A DNA stretch of 64,000 nt from Bacteroidota bacterium (GCA_019695345.1 JAIBAE010000002.1:62001-126000), one strand, 5' to 3'; positions 1 to 8,816 are shown, counted from the stretch's first letter. Notes: generated by a model not told the origin, from the letters alone. Numbers and translations: made by a program.

Positions 1-129
1 TTGTTTTCGTCTTTTTCGCACGAGTTAAGAAATGCCGCCATGGAACCCGCGCAAACACTTACACCCAAAAGTGAGCCTGCTTTCAGAATAAAGCTGCGAC
101 GTTGTTCGTTTGTCAGTTGTTCGTTCATA
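1..129 (-). CDS. Tat/lipoprotein-type exported protein, 5' part only (possible Rieske protein)
   Basis: The window edge cuts this gene, leaving about the first 43 codons. The peptide starts MNEQLTNEQRRSFILKAG, then has a hydrophobic stretch and a cysteine followed by a charged EKDE segment. This is a twin-arginine-like signal that may end as a lipoprotein. In Bacteroidota this arrangement is common in Rieske 2Fe-2S proteins, and the neighbours (YceI, heme proteins) fit electron transfer, but no iron-sulfur motif lies inside the window, so the Rieske call is inference. It lies 29 bp after the YceI gene on the same strand and is probably cotranscribed with it. Confidence 0.55.
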
Positions 130-158
130 CTTCAATAAATATAATTGCTGTTTCTATT

Positions 159-797
159 TTACTTTGTTGTACCAAAAAGTGTTGCATTGATTGCAATGTT
201 TTCGCCAACCTTTGTTCCAACTATTCCGCCTTTACCAAATACGTTGTGTGCTTTTAACGGAACAAAAAAGTCTGCCTGAATCAACACTAAATCGCCTGCG
301 GCAATTTGTTTTGTTTCGTTTGTTTCGTTTACATAGGTAATCTTAACTTTTGCTTCCAAGTATTTAGTTACGCCATGTAATGTAAAGTCTCCCATTGCAG
401 TAGCCGTTACAATTGTACGTCCGCCGCCACTTGTTTCAACTTTAGCATCTTTTAGTCCTTTTACATTGTACGATATGGTTTTGAATTTTTCTTCGTCCAA
501 CCATTCATCGTCATACATGTGTTTATCGCGCGATGAACTTCCTGTTTTCATGGAAATTACCGGCACCGTTAATGTTCCTTTTGTTGCGCCAAGATTCTGC
601 AAATCTATATTAAATGTACCGTTGATATCGTTTGCTGTGCCCGTAATTTTTTCTAATGGGGCTTCGCTTACAAAACGAATTTCATTTTTGTACTTATCGG
701 TATTAGTTAATGTTACGCTTTTGCTTCCTGCAAAAACCAATGTACTTGCCACTGTGGTGAGTGCGAGTACCAATGCTAATGTTCTCATGGTTTTCAT
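159..797 (-). CDS. YceI-family periplasmic protein
   Basis: The 212-residue product has a signal peptide (MKTMRTLALV..., cleavage after about residue 23) and the YceI lipocalin-like beta-barrel. Typical marks are a region around KTGSSSRDKHMYDDEWLD, which is the family's 'R..H...D.FfD' segment, and the later DFTLHGVTK motif. YceI proteins bind isoprenoid-like ligands in the periplasm and often sit beside cytochromes. An upstream in-frame ATG would add ten residues, but the start at 797 puts the signal peptide at the N terminus and is preferred. The gene lies in a minus-strand run with heme proteins and an exported protein cut by the window edge, which suggests a respiratory or quinone-related role. 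Family call is firm; the ligand is unknown. Confidence 0.85.
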   Translation of the reverse strand: MKTMRTLALVLALTTVASTLVFAGSKSVTLTNTDKYKNEIRFVSEAPLEKITGTANDINGTFNIDLQNLGATKGTLTVPVISMKTGSSSRDKHMYDDEWLDEEKFKTISYNVKGLKDAKVETSGGGRTIVTATAMGDFTLHGVTKYLEAKVKITYVNETNETKQIAAGDLVLIQADFFVPLKAHNVFGKGGIVGTKVGENIAINATLFGTTK

Positions 798-877
798 AAT
801 GGTGGTTGTGTATAGTGAATAATGCACCTAATTTATTCTTGCGGTGGTTGACCGCACTATACCGTTTTTGGTTTATG

Positions 878-1171
878 TTACTTTTGTTTCCGTTGCATTA
901 TAAATCCTGCAACCCCAATGGCGCTCCACACACAACATAACGGCAATGCACCAAACGGAAACTCAATATCAAGCAAACCAAGCCAGTAACCGGGTTCGGA
1001 GGTAGATTTATCAATCGTCGTTCCGAACAACGGATCTTTCTCTTTCACGGTAGTAATCTTCGTTGTTTTTGTATAGTACACAATCTCCCCATATCTGTTA
1101 CAGTCGTAGCCCCATTTTCCTAACGTTCCAACAATTAGAACAACTGCTACTATCATCAGTATTTTGCCCAT
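878..1171 (-). CDS. small membrane protein, unknown function
   Basis: The 97-residue protein has an N-terminal hydrophobic helix (about residues 4-18), a polar middle rich in Lys and Thr, and a second hydrophobic helix near residues 75-92 ending in a basic QRKQK tail. I do not recognise the family. It sits 81 bp upstream of the YceI gene on the same strand. It is supported as a gene by its clean two-helix layout, its own ATG and the lack of a better frame. Its role in the electron-transfer cluster is a guess from position only. Confidence 0.5.
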   Translation of the reverse strand: MGKILMIVAVVLIVGTLGKWGYDCNRYGEIVYYTKTTKITTVKEKDPLFGTTIDKSTSEPGYWLGLLDIEFPFGALPLCCVWSAIGVAGFIMQRKQK

Positions 1172-1242
1172 CGGTTTTCTCCACTATTGATATAATACAA
1201 CAAGTGTTATGATTTTAATTTTCTATTTGTTTCGCTCTGCTG

Positions 1243-1292
1243 CCATAGCAACCGTACTGCGCCGTCACACGGGCGGAGCCAACCGATACAGC
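1243..1292 (-). repeat. family B intergenic repeat
   Basis: The 35 bp at 1258-1292 match 28115-28149 at 34 of 35 positions. The core on the minus strand reads GGCTCCGCCCGTGTGACGGC, which can fold as CGCC/GGCG. The extension toward 1243 (TGCTATGGC) is looser. Confidence 0.75.
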
Positions 1293-1401
1293 ATTGCATA
1301 ATACACTTATAAAAGTAGAATTTAGATTATCTCTTTCTTTTATCAACGTTTACCAATCCAATGTACATTATACGTAATGTTCGATTGTTTGATAGCAACG
1401 C

Positions 1402-1452
1402 TTACCGTGCGGCTCGCACCGGGTTTGCGCGCTGAAGGGATGCTGTGTTGCA
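1402..1452 (+). repeat. family B intergenic repeat
   Basis: It contains GGCTCGCACCGGGTTTGCGC followed by GCTG, identical to the core at 29572-29630 and nearly identical to the complement of 5846-5887. CGCA and TGCG can pair across the core. Confidence 0.7.
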
Positions 1453-1485
1453 GAAGGGAAACACCATGTTTTACTAAAACAACTT

Positions 1486-2640
1486 TTAGTAGAACACGTG
1501 CAACTGAACTGTCCAACGAGTACGATAATATTCTTCTGTATCAATGATTCGGTATTCCGGACGTAGCTCTATAAACGGAAGAATGAATGCCTGCACACCA
1601 AATACATATTGGTTTGTGTATTTATTGGTTGCTACACCTTTAATTACGTTATCATTATTACCACGTTCGGCCCGTACGTACACATACAAGGGGTCGTACA
1701 CTTTATACATCAACTCCGAAGAGAAGCTACGCAACTGGCGTTCGTTTTTGTTCCCTTGCATAAGGTATTCAATCATTAACGAAGCGTGGTCTTGCCAGCC
1801 AATTCCCACAAAGGAATTAATCATGGTGAAATCGCCATTGTTAAGAATACTTGCACCAATGTTGGTATTGAGAGTTTCCTCGAAGAATCTTGGAGTAAAT
1901 GCAATACGTCCGTTTAACGACATTTTATTAGAATCAAGTATAATAGGTCTTGCAAACCCGGCTGTATCGGCTACATACAGTTTAGAAAGATTCTTTGCCG
2001 AAAAAACACCACCCGATATATCAAGCCAAAGCGGAGCATTATAGCGAACTTCAGCACCCCACTCGGCATAATACGGGGCAACAAGCGGCGTTAAAGTAGC
2101 ACCAGATTGTTGACGTACCAACATGGTGTGGTCATCGTAACGAACCCCAATAGATGGTTGGAAAAATCCGGCACGAAGCGAAGGTAAATCTAACGATGGT
2201 TGAATGTTGAGCGATGCAGCCCATTCCTGCTGACCAATGTATCGCACGCCGCCAAAATTATATTGTCCTTCGGCTGTTACCCACGTTACCGGCTGCACCG
2301 CCATGTATGCCGATGCCTGCATAGGAAACAACTTACGTTCGGAATTTGCTGAAAGATACGACCGCGCACTTTGCATGCGGAAATCCAGGCCATACGTTAA
2401 TTTGCCATCTAACAATTGGTTGGTAGTTAAATTCTTTTCTAACACACTTAAGCCAATATCCTTAAACGACACAATGGAAATATCTTCGGTAGAAAGAAAG
2501 CCAAGGTCGTTTCGCAATCCGCTACCTTGTGCATTAATATGGCAGTTAATACAACGGTTTCCCGTGATGAGTGTGTATTGTGGAAGTGCAAACATTGGCA
2601 CCGATGCAACACAAACAAGAATAGCTACTATTAATTTCAT
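1486..2640 (-). CDS. outer-membrane beta-barrel fused to a single c-type heme motif
   Basis: The 384-residue protein starts MKLIVAILV with a signal peptide. Right after the predicted cleavage site comes CINCH (about residues 30-34), a CXXCH c-heme attachment motif. The rest is a pattern of alternating hydrophobic strands with aromatic girdles, ending in VQLHVFY; a terminal aromatic is typical of outer-membrane barrels. This looks like a porin carrying one heme on its periplasmic N terminus, so it may pass electrons to or from the outer membrane. A longer frame from 2694 exists but would bury the signal peptide and overlap the upstream gene. It follows the heme lipoprotein gene by 28 bp and is probably cotranscribed. 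No specific family is claimed. Confidence 0.6.
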   Translation of the reverse strand: MKLIVAILVCVASVPMFALPQYTLITGNRCINCHINAQGSGLRNDLGFLSTEDISIVSFKDIGLSVLEKNLTTNQLLDGKLTYGLDFRMQSARSYLSANSERKLFPMQASAYMAVQPVTWVTAEGQYNFGGVRYIGQQEWAASLNIQPSLDLPSLRAGFFQPSIGVRYDDHTMLVRQQSGATLTPLVAPYYAEWGAEVRYNAPLWLDISGGVFSAKNLSKLYVADTAGFARPIILDSNKMSLNGRIAFTPRFFEETLNTNIGASILNNGDFTMINSFVGIGWQDHASLMIEYLMQGNKNERQLRSFSSELMYKVYDPLYVYVRAERGNNDNVIKGVATNKYTNQYVFGVQAFILPFIELRPEYRIIDTEEYYRTRWTVQLHVFY

Positions 2641-2668
2641 AATTGTTTTTCTGATGTTCGGTAATTGA

Positions 2669-3344
2669 TTAGTCATTCGGTGCGCCTTTTGCAATCCACG
2701 CCTTTAGTTTATTGATAGTACATGAATCAAGTTTTGCGGATTCACGGGGCATCTTAAATGCACCTGTGTAGTCCATGGTTGAAACAATGCGGTCTTTCCA
2801 ATTCTTTACGTTATCGTAACCTTCAAGGTTTACATTACCACCGGCAACTGCATTTCGTGCTTCGGAGTGGCATGCCGCCAAACAGTAATTATCTAACATG
2901 GGTTGAATCTCGCCTGAGTGAGTATGTAACAGCAGAAACATCGCACGGTGAACTACTCCATTTATTAATGGCAATCGGAAATGTTTTTATCAGTGACTTT
3001 TTAACTTGAGATTGTACGGTAAGATATACGGTATCAGATGTTCCGGAAATTGAAGCCGGTGCTGTATATAAACCATCTTGTGTTATGGTTCCCAGCGGCT
3101 TGCTTAATGTATATGTAACAGCGGAACAATTTAACTCGGATATCTTCACCCAAAAGTTCTGTTGATTTCCCGTAACAACCGAAACTTCAAAGGAGGGAAA
3201 TACTTCCAATAAAGCAAACTTGCTTGTTGTATCAACAGTATCGCCACATGGACTTTTTACGGTTACATATTCTTGCGGCAACTGTAAATTTTCGCACGAG
3301 AACAACAATACGGCAAATAAAACAACAATAACTAAGTATCTCAT
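2669..3344 (-). pseudogene. heme c lipoprotein gene split by a 4-bp tandem duplication
   Basis: Two minus-strand frames belong together. The first (from 3344) is a lipoprotein: a signal sequence ending LLFSC, then a beta-rich region. The second carries SGEIQPMLDNYC followed by LAACH, a CX3CH heme motif, and ends near 2669. Bacteroidota cytochromes usually read 'VTYSGxIQPIL...C..(x)CH', so VTYS of frame one should run straight into GEIQP of frame two. At 2915-2922 the DNA reads tgagtgag, a 4-bp tandem duplication. Without one copy the gene would be 672 bp, an exact 223-codon frame. It may be a real mutation, a slippage switch or an assembly error. It heads the operon with the porin-cytochrome and YceI genes. 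Confidence 0.65.
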
Positions 3345-3463
3345 AGTATAGCGAATTAGTAAGCGGAAGAAAGATAAAACACCTACTTGTTAAACAACTT
3401 CGATGTTTGAACGCCAATTTAAACCTTTATTTTTTAATAGCAAATCCTTGTTGGAATTAACTG

Positions 3464-3499
3464 TAAAAAAACAGAGACGTACCAAAGGTAACGTCTCTG
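3464..3499 (-). terminator. Rho-independent terminator of the arginine deiminase-like gene
   Basis: A perfect 9-bp stem CAGAGACGT/ACGTCTCTG at 3472-3499 is followed, in the minus direction, by seven T residues. It lies about 40 bp after the stop codon at 3542. Confidence 0.8.
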
Positions 3500-3541
3500 A
3501 ATGCTTTTTTTGTTACACTTATTAAAAAGGTTATACGAAAT

Positions 3542-5665
3542 TTAGTATAACACAATCTTCTTAACAGAAACCGGAATACCATTCGTTACCATACGAATAG
3601 TATAAACACCGGCTGATAGATTTTCAACATTAACACGGTACATAAACGACCCCGCATGTTGATTTCCAAGTTGTACCGACTGAACGCGATTACCCGTAAT
3701 GTCCACAATATCAAACGTAACAGCACAATCCTTTTGTAAAGACATCGGGACTATTACCTCGCCGTGGGTTGGATTTGGGAATGGCTCGTCTAACGCAGCG
3801 CCGTAGATATTTTCGTCGGCAACACCAACAGTTTTACCGTATGTAAATGAGTAAAATCCTTCCGGAGCTACTATTGGGTTAACCATTACTTTTTCGTTTT
3901 TACTTCTGGCTTCAAGGTAATACTCAATGGTTTCTTCGTTTGCATCCATATTACCCGGAATAGCAGAAGCAAACACGCCATCTACCAATTCCATTTGCAA
4001 TTCGTTCCATGCAGTAGTTCCTTTCTTTCTCCACTTTACTATAGCTTTTGCAATACCACTCTTATTGGTAATTGTGGCAGAAACAGGATATAATGCTAAT
4101 TGGTTTACATTACCGCGTATTGCCGCGTGTTTAAAACGAATAGGATTTTCTGCAGGGATTTGCATAGTAATACAATGAACAGCACCTGCCATAGGTGTTA
4201 ACATACGCGAATCAAACGGAACAAGTTTATATCCGGGTAAATACTTCTTGTATAACTCTAAAGCCGCTTGTGTACCGGCATCGTTTCCGGTTCCGCCTCC
4301 ACTAAACGATGGAAATATAAAGGTCTTGTTAATGGTTAATCCATTCAGGAAACCACGTGGGTCTGCATTAAATAATCTACAAGTAGTACTATCATATCGT
4401 CCGCTTTCGCTTGTTGGAACAGGCATGGTAAATACTCTAAAGTTTCTGCCATGTATATCCTGCATTGAGCGTTCTTTAGCAAGGTTTTGCTTGGCTATAT
4501 TATAATCCTGAAAGCTGTTTTTATTGAACTGTGTTGGGTATTCTGTTGTTAAGAATGTAGACTCGTCAAACATTTTAGTGTACATATCAATATGCCCTGT
4601 ACCACCATCGCACTGCAAAGTAGGCAGCACAGTCATTTTTGTATGTGCACCCCAAACGTAGGTTAAGGTATCTAATGTTTTCTTATTACTCCAAGGTTCT
4701 ACTAACTGATAATAATCAACCCAATTACCTTGGTTATCTTTTTCAACATAACCTTGCGCAACACTGTCGGCGTTATTATAATACACTGCTGTGCTTGTTA
4801 TACACTGCCCAAATCCATCGGCAATAAAATTACCACCTTCCGATTCCAACTGTGTTGAATACACCTTATATCCTAATTTCTGGCCTAACACCTGAGGAAT
4901 TGAATCATCTGCTGCACGACCCGGGTAATACGACATATCTAATAATCCTATATCATCGTTATCACCATAATAAAATCCAACCGGACCAAAATCACGCATC
5001 CAGAACGCATTACCACCACCAACATTAATAAAACGATAGTTTGTAAGTGGTGTTCCTTTTTTAGCCATGTACTCTTTAATTACAGCAGTATCTGCATCTT
5101 GGTACACCGTAATCCAAACCGGAACTTCCTGCTGAATTGCATCCGCTAACTTAGCCCACACAGGCGGAAGTATTAGTGGTTGTTCTCCGTTTTGCGACTG
5201 TACATCTTCTACCGTATCAATAACCCATGTTGCTATCGGTACAATTTTATATTCGGTTTGGCTAATGGTTAAATACCCAAAGTCTTTAGTAAATGGGTCA
5301 ACCCAGTTACCATCTTTATCAAATGCGTAATATGGCCATGCAAGTAATGCCGATTGCGATTCCTCAAACTCCCCCGGTATCACAAACTTTTCCGGCATAG
5401 AAGTAAGGGCAGATTGTAATGCAGCACCTTTGCCCGTAGGAGCTTTCTTTGCTACATTATAACTTGACCTTTGTGCAGGTTTACGCGATTGATACTTCAG
5501 TATTCTCTCGTATCTCTGCTCTGCCGTCATGGTAGAAAGTGTTTGCTGGGCTTTTCTCAGCGCATCTGCTTTCTGGGCTGGGGTTAAACTAATGGAAGTT
5601 TGTGAAAAACTAACTGCGAGGTTACATACAACAATACAACAAATAAACGCGAACCAACGTCGCAT
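3542..5665 (-). CDS. peptidyl-arginine/agmatine deiminase family protein with T9SS sorting domain
   Basis: The 707-residue product starts MRRWFAFICC with a signal peptide ending near VSFSQ. The middle is a guanidino-group-modifying (pentein) deiminase: WMRDFGPVGF gives the substrate Asp, GTGHIDMY the His and Asp, GGGTGNDAG an Asn and AVHCITMQIP the catalytic Cys. This set matches the residue order known for the Porphyromonas peptidylarginine deiminase. A C-terminal domain of about 80 residues (from FPNPTHGE to VKKIVLY) is a type A T9SS signal. The enzyme is thus probably exported and surface-anchored or released, turning arginine side chains or free agmatine into citrulline-type products. Substrate is not decided by sequence. 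An upstream in-frame ATG at 5746 would add 27 residues before the signal peptide and is rejected. Confidence 0.85.
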   Translation of the reverse strand: MRRWFAFICCIVVCNLAVSFSQTSISLTPAQKADALRKAQQTLSTMTAEQRYERILKYQSRKPAQRSSYNVAKKAPTGKGAALQSALTSMPEKFVIPGEFEESQSALLAWPYYAFDKDGNWVDPFTKDFGYLTISQTEYKIVPIATWVIDTVEDVQSQNGEQPLILPPVWAKLADAIQQEVPVWITVYQDADTAVIKEYMAKKGTPLTNYRFINVGGGNAFWMRDFGPVGFYYGDNDDIGLLDMSYYPGRAADDSIPQVLGQKLGYKVYSTQLESEGGNFIADGFGQCITSTAVYYNNADSVAQGYVEKDNQGNWVDYYQLVEPWSNKKTLDTLTYVWGAHTKMTVLPTLQCDGGTGHIDMYTKMFDESTFLTTEYPTQFNKNSFQDYNIAKQNLAKERSMQDIHGRNFRVFTMPVPTSESGRYDSTTCRLFNADPRGFLNGLTINKTFIFPSFSGGGTGNDAGTQAALELYKKYLPGYKLVPFDSRMLTPMAGAVHCITMQIPAENPIRFKHAAIRGNVNQLALYPVSATITNKSGIAKAIVKWRKKGTTAWNELQMELVDGVFASAIPGNMDANEETIEYYLEARSKNEKVMVNPIVAPEGFYSFTYGKTVGVADENIYGAALDEPFPNPTHGEVIVPMSLQKDCAVTFDIVDITGNRVQSVQLGNQHAGSFMYRVNVENLSAGVYTIRMVTNGIPVSVKKIVLY

Positions 5666-5845
5666 ACAACACCTTAAATAAATGGTAAAACTTAGTGGCA
5701 GGAAACCCTTGGGAAGGAAATTGTTTCCGTTCTGCTTCAAAGACAAACTACGAACAAAATTGTTACTTCAAAAATCATCTAACAACAAAAACAAATTCCA
5801 CACCGCTATATTTGTTACAGAATTTTTGGGTTCGCTCACAGGATT

Positions 5846-5887
5846 TCAGCATGTTCAGCGCGCCAACCCGGTGCGAGCCGAACGGTA
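5846..5887 (-). repeat. family B intergenic repeat
   Basis: The complement contains CGTTCGGCTCGCACCGGGTT followed by GGCGCGCTGAA, matching the copies at 1402 and 29572. It fills part of the gap between the deiminase start and the cyclase. Confidence 0.65.
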
Positions 5888-5920
5888 TAAAAAACTCATT
5901 CCCTACTAGTGAAGGTTGGA

Positions 5921-5974
5921 ATGGGGTTGAAAGAACGTGGTGAAATCGAGATTAAGAGCAAAGGAATGATGTGA
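5921..5974 (+). pseudogene. relic of the 3' end of another class III cyclase gene
   Basis: An 18-codon open stretch reads MGLKERGEIEIKSKGMM and stops. It aligns with IERGEMEIKGKGKM, the conserved C-terminal motif of the intact cyclase just downstream, with most residues shared. The rest of that gene is absent. This suggests that cyclase genes once stood in tandem here, as they often do in this lineage, and that one was lost. Confidence 0.5.
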
Positions 5975-6000
5975 ACATTTTTCTTGGAGAGAGGCAAAGC

Positions 6001-7698
6001 ATGATCGATCACAACATTCAGATAAAAATTGATAGATCAACCGAACTGCTGAATGAAGCGCGAGTAGATTACGAACAGTCGAATTATGATGAAGCAGAGC
6101 GATGTGCTAATGAAGTACTGGAACTTCTTGAATCGGAATCCGAAAGAGATGATTTAGGTGATGAGCGTGCTAAAGGGTCTCAGAAAAATCTGATTATTGA
6201 ATTGCTTGCTCATACGTATAATCGGCTCCATACTATTTTCTACTCAAAGTCTGATTATACTCTTGCACTCAAGCAAGCAGAAATAGGCATTGCATTCAGC
6301 GAACGCATAAGAAACTTTAGCCGCAAATCATCTCTGTTAACTTGTATCGGTAACGTATATCAGCATCTCTCGGATACTGACCGAGCATTGGAGTACTACC
6401 ACAAATCACTTATTCTTGATGAAGAATTTGGCAATAAAGCAGGCGTGGCAAGCAACCTGGGCAACATCGGGAATGTGTACTTTAACCGCACCGATTACAC
6501 ACGAGCATTGGAGTATCAGTATAAGGCGCTTGCTCTCGACGAAGAGCTCGGCAATCAGCAAGCCGTAGCAAGTTGGCTTACCAACATCGGTTCCGTGCAT
6601 CAAAAACTCTCGGAATACCCGCTTGCATTGGAATTCTATAGCAAGGCGCTCGCATTAGCTGAAAACCTTGGCAATAAGAAAATCGTGGCAGCCAGTTCAG
6701 CCAATCTAGGTGTTGTATATGCCGAAGAAGATTTCGACGGCTATAATGCAGTGAAGGCAGAAGAATATCTGCTGAAGGGACTTGCAATAATTGAAGATTT
6801 GGGGATGCGGAGAATTCAGTACGAGCAACATAGAAATATCGCTGAGTTTTATGAAAAACAAAAACGTTGGGAAGAATCTGCAACACACTTCAAACGATAT
6901 CACATTATTGAAAAAGAAGTCAATATCGAAGACACGAGAAAACAGGTGGAGCAGAGAGAGAGCGAAAAGCAACTTGCCATTGAGCGGGCTGAAGCAGCAA
7001 CCGTAAAACGCATCTTGCATAATACCCTTCCACCTATCATTGCCGACCGACTTATCAACAATGAAACATTTATAGCCGACAGTTACCCGAATGTCAGCGT
7101 TCTCTTTATGGATTTGGTAAACTTTACACGCATTGCCGCTATTATTCCCCCACGCCATCTTATCTATTTACTCAATACCATCTTCAGCAATGCCGATGCA
7201 GTGATGGAAAAACACGGCTTAGAGAAAATCAAAACTATTGGCGATGCGTACATGGCAGTCGCTGGTGCACCTGTTCACCAAGACGACCATGCACAACGTG
7301 CAGCACTTGCAGCGATAGATGTAATGGAAGCAATGAATAACTTATCTGTAACAATACCCCAAGAACTTGGCGAGACAAGTTGGACATCGCAGGTTGGCGA
7401 AATACAAGTGCGCATAGGTCTGCACAGTGGTGAAGCCATTGGCGGCGTTATAGGCGACAAGAAATTCACGTTTGATTTATGGGGCGATGCGGTAAACACG
7501 GCAGCCCGCATGGAATCTCACGGCGAAGCGGGAAAAATTCATGTGAGTGAGGAGTTTAGGAGTGCGGTCGTTTCGACAAGTGCAACGCCCGCAATGTCCA
7601 CACCGCACCTTGAGTTTATCGAAAGGGGCGAGATGGAGATCAAAGGTAAAGGCAAAATGAAAACGTATTTCCTTGAACGTGCGGACGGCAACGGGTGA
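6001..7698 (+). CDS. TPR-repeat class III adenylate cyclase
   Basis: The 565-residue cytoplasmic protein has about six tetratricopeptide repeats (residues ~20-300, with motifs such as DRALEYYHKSLILDEE and YTRALEYQYKALALDEE), a short coiled coil (~300-340) and a class III nucleotide cyclase domain (~345-550). Metal-binding aspartates are visible in VLFMDLVNFTR and KTIGDAYMAV. The Lys of EKIKTIG and Asp of FDLWGDAVN are the adenine-specifying pair, and NTAARM holds the transition-state Asn and Arg. It should make cyclic AMP, with TPRs sensing a partner. The ATG at 6001 is chosen because GGAGAGAGG precedes it at proper spacing; a GTG at 5971 is possible. Confidence 0.88.
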   Translation: MIDHNIQIKIDRSTELLNEARVDYEQSNYDEAERCANEVLELLESESERDDLGDERAKGSQKNLIIELLAHTYNRLHTIFYSKSDYTLALKQAEIGIAFSERIRNFSRKSSLLTCIGNVYQHLSDTDRALEYYHKSLILDEEFGNKAGVASNLGNIGNVYFNRTDYTRALEYQYKALALDEELGNQQAVASWLTNIGSVHQKLSEYPLALEFYSKALALAENLGNKKIVAASSANLGVVYAEEDFDGYNAVKAEEYLLKGLAIIEDLGMRRIQYEQHRNIAEFYEKQKRWEESATHFKRYHIIEKEVNIEDTRKQVEQRESEKQLAIERAEAATVKRILHNTLPPIIADRLINNETFIADSYPNVSVLFMDLVNFTRIAAIIPPRHLIYLLNTIFSNADAVMEKHGLEKIKTIGDAYMAVAGAPVHQDDHAQRAALAAIDVMEAMNNLSVTIPQELGETSWTSQVGEIQVRIGLHSGEAIGGVIGDKKFTFDLWGDAVNTAARMESHGEAGKIHVSEEFRSAVVSTSATPAMSTPHLEFIERGEMEIKGKGKMKTYFLERADGNG

Positions 7699-7771
7699 CC
7701 GAGCACAACGCTGTGAAACCGCGTGAGGGGAACACTAATTCTTTCATAAAAACAGAACATTACCCATACTT

Positions 7772-8692
7772 ATGAAACAAACACAAACAACGTCAACGGT
7801 ACTTATGGTTCAGCCTGTGCAATTTGGGTACAACCAACAAGCGGCTCAGAGTAATAGTTTTATGCACGCGCCTACGCAATCGCCTAATCAGGTTCAGCAA
7901 CTGGCATTACAAGAATTTAATACATTGGTTGAAGCATTGCAACAAGCAGGTGTTTCGGTTCATGTAATTCCCGATACAACAGAACCTGCAACACCCGATT
8001 CAATTTTCCCGAACAACTGGTTTTCAACACATCGTACTTCGGGGCAATCGGCGTTGGTGTTATATCCAATGGAAAGTGATAGCCGCAGATTAGAACGCAG
8101 AGATGACGTGCAACAGTTCTTGCAATCAACATTTCAATATCAGGAATGTATTTCGTTAACCCACTACGAAGATATCGGCAGCTATTTGGAAGGCACCGGC
8201 AGTATGGTATTAGATAGAGCAAGCAACATTGCATACGTTGCGTTGTCCTCGCGCTCTCAGCTACAACCACTTCAGGAATTTTGCACACGTTTAGGGTTTA
8301 CAGCAATTACCTTTCATTCGCAACATCCAAGCGGTGTAGAAGTGTACCACACCAATGTTATTATGAGCGTAGGACGAAACATTGCCGTAGTTTGCTTTGA
8401 GGTCATCCCCAGACATGAACAAGATGCGATACGGCAGTCATTGCAATCAACCGGACATACCATTCTTGAGCTAACCTTAGAACAACTCAACAACTTTGCA
8501 GGAAACATGTTGAATCTTGCAAGCCCAACGGGCGAGAATATTTGGGTTATGTCCAGCTCTGCCTGGAACTCACTTACACCAATACAACAACAAACATTAA
8601 CAGAAGACGGAATAATTATTCACTCTCCTATCCCAACCATAGAACACATTGGCGGCGGCAGTGTACGCTGTATGATTGCAGAAGTGTTTTGA
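7772..8692 (+). CDS. ctlX: CtlX-like arginine deiminase-related amidinohydrolase
   Basis: The 306-residue cytoplasmic protein belongs to the pentein fold group of citrulline/dimethylarginine hydrolases. Motifs are PDSIFPNNWFSTH near residue 75, GTGSMVLDR near 155, the His of VYHTNVIMSVG near 200 and the terminal Cys of GGGSVRCMIAEVF, which together form the usual Asp/Glu-His-Cys active site. It matches the CtlX (citrulline utilisation hydrolase type) architecture best; the true substrate is inferred. It follows the cyclase by 73 bp. A second guanidino-modifying enzyme lies 2 kb away. Confidence 0.75.
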   Translation: MKQTQTTSTVLMVQPVQFGYNQQAAQSNSFMHAPTQSPNQVQQLALQEFNTLVEALQQAGVSVHVIPDTTEPATPDSIFPNNWFSTHRTSGQSALVLYPMESDSRRLERRDDVQQFLQSTFQYQECISLTHYEDIGSYLEGTGSMVLDRASNIAYVALSSRSQLQPLQEFCTRLGFTAITFHSQHPSGVEVYHTNVIMSVGRNIAVVCFEVIPRHEQDAIRQSLQSTGHTILELTLEQLNNFAGNMLNLASPTGENIWVMSSSAWNSLTPIQQQTLTEDGIIIHSPIPTIEHIGGGSVRCMIAEVF

Positions 8693-8707
8693 GATTACTT
8701 ATTTGTT

Positions 8708-8771
8708 TGCTATCGCGTGACCGCACCATGTGTTGGTGCAGGTAATAACGTTTTTCTGCGGGAAAGAAACT
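8708..8771 (+). repeat. family A 63-bp structured element
   Basis: TGCTATCGC box 16 bp after the ctlX stop; stem CCGCA/TGCGG; tail GGAAAGAAAC. The second box GGTTATCGT follows 18 nt downstream at 8788. The loop has its own GCACCA/TGGTGC hairpin. Confidence 0.88.
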
Positions 8772-8816
8772 CAACACCAAAACAATGGTTATCGTTAACT
8801 ATAGTATTTCATACAT

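Larger units (their letters stand above)
1172..1485. other. 314-bp gene-free gap with two family B repeats
   Basis: No convincing ORF is present. The gap holds two family B repeats in opposite orientation (near 1243-1292 and 1402-1452), separated by an AT-rich stretch. The B repeats are GC-richer than the rest of the gap. No terminator with a T-run was seen after the porin-cytochrome gene. Confidence 0.6.

Noticed and set aside
7917-8288. 123-codon minus-strand frame inside ctlX
   Set aside because: Antisense shadow of a clear enzyme gene with no protein-like features.
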